Shown here one piece after another: positions 60,978 to 64,000 of a stretch of DNA of 64,000 nt (position 1 is its first letter; each line of letters starts with the position of its first letter). Location of the stretch: the NCBI RefSeq assembly GCF_040796495.1, contig NZ_JBFNQN010000003.1:1-64000 (forward strand). The letters run 5' to 3'. Both the position numbers and the translations under genes were made by a program. The notes below the pieces were generated by a model. The model did not search any database. It was not told where the DNA came from and saw nothing but the letters and a program-made list of their open reading frames with translations. The DNA comes from Kineococcus endophyticus. Lineage in GTDB: Bacteria > Actinomycetota > Actinomycetes > Actinomycetales > Kineococcaceae.

Positions 60978-62149
60978 GGAGGCCCGGCGGGGAGTTCGAC
61001 GGGATCGTCGAGGCCGTCCGGGAGCGGCTGGCCCGCGACGGGACAGCCCCCGAACCGTCGGCCGTCGCGGCCGCGGCCCGGGCCGAGGGCGTCGTCCTGG
61101 GGGCCGCCGACCTGCTGCGGCTGCTCGACGGCGTCGGCGCCGAACTCGTCGGGGCCGGCCGGTTGCAGCCGCTGCTGCAGGTGCCCGGCGTGACCGACGT
61201 GCTCGTCAACGGCGGCGGAGCGGTGTGGGTGGACGACGGTGCCGGGCTGCGTCGCGCCGACGTGGGCCTGGCCGGGGAGGAGGAGGTGCGGGCCCTGGCC
61301 GTGCGGCTGGCCGCCGGGGCCGGCCGACGGCTGGACGACGCGAGCCCGTTCGTGGACGCCCGGCTGCCCGACGGGACGCGCCTGCACGCCGTCCTGCCGC
61401 CGCTCGCCCCCGACGGCACCCACCTGAGCCTGCGGGTGCCCGCGCTGCGGCGCCTCGGCTTCGAGGAGCTGGAGCGGTCCGGCGCCGTGCCACCGGGCTG
61501 GGGTCCGGTGCTGCGCGCGGTCGTGGCGCAGCGGCGGTCCCTGCTCGTCAGCGGGGGGACGGGCAGCGGCAAGACGACGCTGCTGCAGGCGCTGCTGGGG
61601 CTCGTGCCGGCGGGGGAGCGGATCGTCCTGGTCGAGGACGCGGGCGAGCTGCGCCCGGACCACCCGCACGTCGTCCGCCTCGAGGCGCGCCACGGCAACG
61701 TCGAGGGCCGCGGCGCCGTGGGCCTGGACGTCCTCGTCCGGCAGGCGCTGCGGATGCGGCCCGACCGCCTCGTGGTGGGCGAGTGCCGCGGCGCCGAGGT
61801 GCGTGACCTGCTGGCCGCCCTCAACACCGGCCACGCCGGCGGCGCGGGCACGCTGCACGCCAACGCCGCGGCGGACGTGCCCGTGCGGTTGCACGCCCTC
61901 GCGGCGACCGCGGGGGTCGCGCCCGCCGTCGTGGACGCCCAGCTGCTCGCCGGGGTGGACGTGGTCGTGCACGTCGACCGGAACGGCGCCGGCGGTCGCG
62001 GGGTGGCCGAGGTCGGCGTCGTCGGGGAGGACCGGGGACGGGCCGTCGTGGTGCCGGCCCTGGTCCGCGGGCAGGGCCGGGCACGGGGCTTCGACAGGCT
62101 CCGGGCGCTCCTGGGCGAGGCGGCCTGCGCCGGGACCGAGCCGTCGTGA
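60974..62149 (+). CDS. TadA/CpaF-type secretion ATPase
   Basis: A 391-residue hexameric ATPase powering pilus or secretion assembly. Walker A is SGGTGSGKTTLLQALL near 195, the Asp box is LVEDAGELRPDHPHVVRLE, and the Walker B-like region is RPDRLVVGECRGAEVRDLL. N-terminal domain with VTDVLVNGGGAVWVDDG. Matches Rv3659c-type genes. GTG start overlapping ssd; its stop overlaps the tadB start. Not related to the deaminase also named tadA. Confidence 0.92.
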   Translation: MRRPGGEFDGIVEAVRERLARDGTAPEPSAVAAAARAEGVVLGAADLLRLLDGVGAELVGAGRLQPLLQVPGVTDVLVNGGGAVWVDDGAGLRRADVGLAGEEEVRALAVRLAAGAGRRLDDASPFVDARLPDGTRLHAVLPPLAPDGTHLSLRVPALRRLGFEELERSGAVPPGWGPVLRAVVAQRRSLLVSGGTGSGKTTLLQALLGLVPAGERIVLVEDAGELRPDHPHVVRLEARHGNVEGRGAVGLDVLVRQALRMRPDRLVVGECRGAEVRDLLAALNTGHAGGAGTLHANAAADVPVRLHALAATAGVAPAVVDAQLLAGVDVVVHVDRNGAGGRGVAEVGVVGEDRGRAVVVPALVRGQGRARGFDRLRALLGEAACAGTEPS

Positions 62150-62814
62150 GCGGGCCCGTGGGCGGCGTGGCGACCGCGTCGCCGCTCCTCGTCGCGGGGC
62201 TCCTCCTCGCCGCGGGTCTGCTCGGGCCGGGCCGTCGCGGAGCCTGGCCCCGCTCACCCCGGCGCCGGCGCCGTCGTGGCAGGAGCCGGACCGCCGGTCC
62301 CCGGGCCGGTCCCTCCGTCCCGGAGCTGCAGGCGGCCGCCCGCGCCGAACAGGTGGCGGCCCTGCTGCGGGCGGGGGTCGCCCCCGCGACGGCCTGGGCG
62401 CTGCTCGACGCGGCCCCGGCCGGGTCCGTCCCGTCCCCCGTCGTCGCGCCCGGCGCCAGTTCCGGCGTCGCGCCCGGCGAGCGGGTCGTCCACGTCGTGA
62501 GGCGGCTGGTCGCGACGACCGGGGCGCCGGCGGCCGAGGCGCTCGACGCGTGCGCGGCGGGTCTGCGGGCGGACGCGGCGGCCCGGGCCGCCGTGCGGAC
62601 CGCCCTGGCCGGCGCCCGGCTGAGCGCCCGCACGGTCTCCGCCCTGCCGCTGCTCGGGGTGGTGCTCGGCGCGCTGCTGGGAGCCCGCCCCTGGGAGGTG
62701 CTCGCGGCGTCGGCCGCGGGTCGCGCGAGCGCCGTGGCCGGGCTCGTCCTGCTCGTGGCCGGTCACCGCTGGAGCGCCCGGCTGGTCCGTCGCGCCGCGG
62801 CGGCCGGCCGGTGA
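62146..62814 (+). CDS. TadB-like T2SF membrane protein
   Basis: A 222-residue protein. An N-terminal hydrophobic segment, a basic linker ([19 protein letters not shown]) and a type II secretion F domain (about 60-195) end in hydrophobic segments. Shorter than typical TadB, as in mycobacterial Rv3658c-like genes. GTG start overlapping the ATPase stop (GTGA). Confidence 0.8.
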   Translation: MSGPVGGVATASPLLVAGLLLAAGLLGPGRRGAWPRSPRRRRRRGRSRTAGPRAGPSVPELQAAARAEQVAALLRAGVAPATAWALLDAAPAGSVPSPVVAPGASSGVAPGERVVHVVRRLVATTGAPAAEALDACAAGLRADAAARAAVRTALAGARLSARTVSALPLLGVVLGALLGARPWEVLAASAAGRASAVAGLVLLVAGHRWSARLVRRAAAAGR

Positions 62815-62821
62815 GGCCCTC

Positions 62822-63439
62822 GTGAGCCCCGGTCCCGGTGTGGCGGCCGCCGTCGTGGCGACGCTGCTCGCCGCGGCGGTCCTCGTCCCCGGCCGGACGG
62901 CGCACAGCGGCCCGCACCGCGGGCACCGGGGCTTCCTCACCGACCTCCGTGGCCTGTCCCGGCGCCGGCGTCAGCGCGCCGCGGACCGGGTGCCGGCCGT
63001 CGAGGCCCCGCTCGTCGCGGACCTGCTCGCCGCGGCCGTCACCGCCGGGATGCCGCCCGGGCGGGCCCTGACCGCCGTCCTCGACGCGCTCGCCGAGGAG
63101 GGTTTCGCCGCCGAACCGGCCCTGCAGCAGGCCGCCGTGAGGTTGTCGTGGGGGTCGGGTCCGGACGGCCCGGCCGCGGCCTTCGCGCAGGACGGCGGCC
63201 GGTGGGACGAACTGGCCGATCCGCTGCTGCTGTCGGCGCGGACCGGGGCGCCCGTCGCCGACCTGCTGCGGTCGGCGGCCGCCGCGGGACGGGACCGCCG
63301 GCGCTGGGAGGCCGAGGCCGCCGCGGCCCGGTTGTCGGCCTCGCTCGTCCTGCCGCTGGGGTTGTGCACCCTGCCCGCGTTCCTGCTGCTCGGGGTCGTG
63401 CCCGTCGTCCTCAGCCTGGCCGGGGACGTGCTGTCGTGA
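62822..63439 (+). CDS. TadC-like T2SF membrane protein
   Basis: A 205-residue protein with a membrane segment at each end (VAAAVVATLLAAAVLVPG; LVLPLGLCTLPAFLLLGVVP) and a T2SF core (PLVADLLAAAVTAGMPPGRAL). It is the second platform component of the pilus. GTG start 7 bp after the tadB stop. Confidence 0.8.
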   Translation: MSPGPGVAAAVVATLLAAAVLVPGRTAHSGPHRGHRGFLTDLRGLSRRRRQRAADRVPAVEAPLVADLLAAAVTAGMPPGRALTAVLDALAEEGFAAEPALQQAAVRLSWGSGPDGPAAAFAQDGGRWDELADPLLLSARTGAPVADLLRSAAAAGRDRRRWEAEAAAARLSASLVLPLGLCTLPAFLLLGVVPVVLSLAGDVLS

Positions 63440-63574
63440 CGTCCCGGGATCCACAGGGGGCGGTTCCGGTGGGGTTCTCCACAGGCCGGCCGGACGCGGT
63501 TCCGGCGGCGGGCCCCGGCGGTGAGAGTGGTTGCGCACCGGGGTTTCCCGGTGTTCTGCGGAGGAGGAGGAACG

Positions 63575-63802
63575 GTGGCGGAACGGGAACTGGGGCACGA
63601 CGGGGAGGATGGGCGCGCGGCGGTCGGGACGGGGAACCCCGAGGAGGCGGAACCCCGCGACGCGGGGATGGCGACGGCGGAGTACGCCATGGCGACGCTC
63701 GCCGCCTGCGGTTTCGCGGGCCTGCTCATCGCGGTGCTCCGCAGCGACGAGGTGCGGGGGATGCTCCTGGGCGTCGTCCGGCAGGCGCTGACGCTGGGGT
63801 GA
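63575..63802 (+). CDS. Flp-like pilin (DUF4244)
   Basis: A 75-residue prepilin. A hydrophilic leader ends at DAGMATAEYAMATLAACGFAG, where a type IV-like peptidase would cut after a Gly/Ala before the conserved T-A-E-Y with Glu+5. The hydrophobic helix follows. DUF4244 pilins occupy this place in actinobacterial Tad loci. GTG start with GAGGAGGAGG upstream; 135 bp gap after tadC suggests its own promoter is possible. Confidence 0.85.
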   Translation: MAERELGHDGEDGRAAVGTGNPEEAEPRDAGMATAEYAMATLAACGFAGLLIAVLRSDEVRGMLLGVVRQALTLG

Positions 63803-64000
63803 ACGCCGGATCGGGGCGGCGCCGGGACGCGGGGTCGGTGACGGCGGAGTTCGCGCTCCTGCTGCCCGCCGTCGTCGTGCTCCTGGCCCTCGCGCTCGGG
63901 GCCGTGCGGGTCGTGGTGACGCAGGTCCAGTGCGTCGACGCGGCCCGCGCCGCCGCCCGGGTCGCGGCGCGGGGGGAGTCCCTCGACGTCGTCCAGCGGG
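63799..64000 (+). CDS. TadE-like pseudopilin, cut by window end
   Basis: The first 67 residues are visible. GSVTAEFALLLPAVVVLLAL is the TadE prepilin-like segment with the Glu in the usual position, followed by VVTQVQCVDAARAAARVAAR. GTG overlaps the pilin stop (GTGA). The remainder lies outside the window; TadF and further genes are expected. Confidence 0.85.
   Translation, partial: MNAGSGRRRDAGSVTAEFALLLPAVVVLLALALGAVRVVVTQVQCVDAARAAARVAARGESLDVVQR

Noticed and set aside
59465-63598. A 1,377-codon open frame on the minus strand across the Tad locus
   Set aside because: It is antisense to six well-supported genes and its translation is Arg/Pro/Gly-rich low complexity, as expected for the shadow of high-GC coding DNA.

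Overview
The window is high-GC actinobacterial DNA. Evidence is the codon use, many GTG starts, ATGA/GTGA gene overlaps, an Lsr2-type C-terminal domain, the order asd-lysC-DUF5063-recR-dnaX-SRP RNA-tRNA-Ser, and an Ssd/Tad pilus locus like that of mycobacteria and other actinomycetes. Overall style fits the Kineosporiales (for example Kineococcus), but that placement is recollection and was not tested.

Positions 1 to about 15,062 are the greater part of an actinomycete integrative and conjugative element (AICE). Its core lies on the minus strand: a small pra-like activator gene, a small unknown gene, an FtsK-like translocase (TraSA type), a RepSA-type rolling-circle initiator, an excisionase and a tyrosine integrase. 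These are tightly packed or overlapping. Divergent to them is a plus-strand regulator (XRE-DUF5919) followed by a Nudix gene resembling pif of pSAM2, with a convergent HD-domain gene. The right end is a 46-bp copy of the 3' half of a tRNA-Pro(GGG) gene, followed by that tRNA's terminator. The left end, which should carry the intact tRNA, lies outside the window. The element carries AT-richer cargo: a broken PD-(D/E)XK-like gene next to an IS481 remnant on the left, and at 9,087-14,062 a set of restriction-like genes (DUF4365 nuclease, DUF262/HNH protein, XRE-ImmA metalloprotease with an unknown partner) that looks like a defence island.

From 15,121 the chromosome resumes. First comes a metabolic and regulatory stretch: TetR/NmrA pair, flavin monooxygenase, GNAT protein, SsuABC-like ABC transporter, DUF2071 protein, a CNNM/CBS transporter pair with a possible acidic leader peptide, S9 peptidase, TetR/aldo-keto reductase pair with twin operators, MntH, GNAT and MFS exporter, DUF4038 glycosidase-like protein, ABC-F ATPase and methyltransferase. 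Next, 37,212-40,685 is a three-gene operon encoding a receiver/glutaredoxin-like/flavoprotein reductase hybrid, a cyclic-nucleotide-binding-domain histidine kinase and a UBP zinc-finger protein. It looks like a redox signalling unit and is one of the most interesting loci here. A 148-bp foldback element follows it.

Positions 41,646-59,318 are mostly conserved housekeeping: uracil/xanthine permease, K+ channel, twin small membrane proteins, asd-lysC, DUF5063-recR, dnaX, SRP RNA, three tRNA-Ser, one tRNA-Arg, the tRNA adenosine deaminase and its partner, upp, a PH-domain membrane protein, an unusual Lsr2/H1-like hybrid nucleoid protein and a class B penicillin-binding protein. The window ends inside a Tad/Flp pilus operon (ssd, tadA, tadB, tadC, flp-like, tadE), preceded by a 13-bp tandem repeat.
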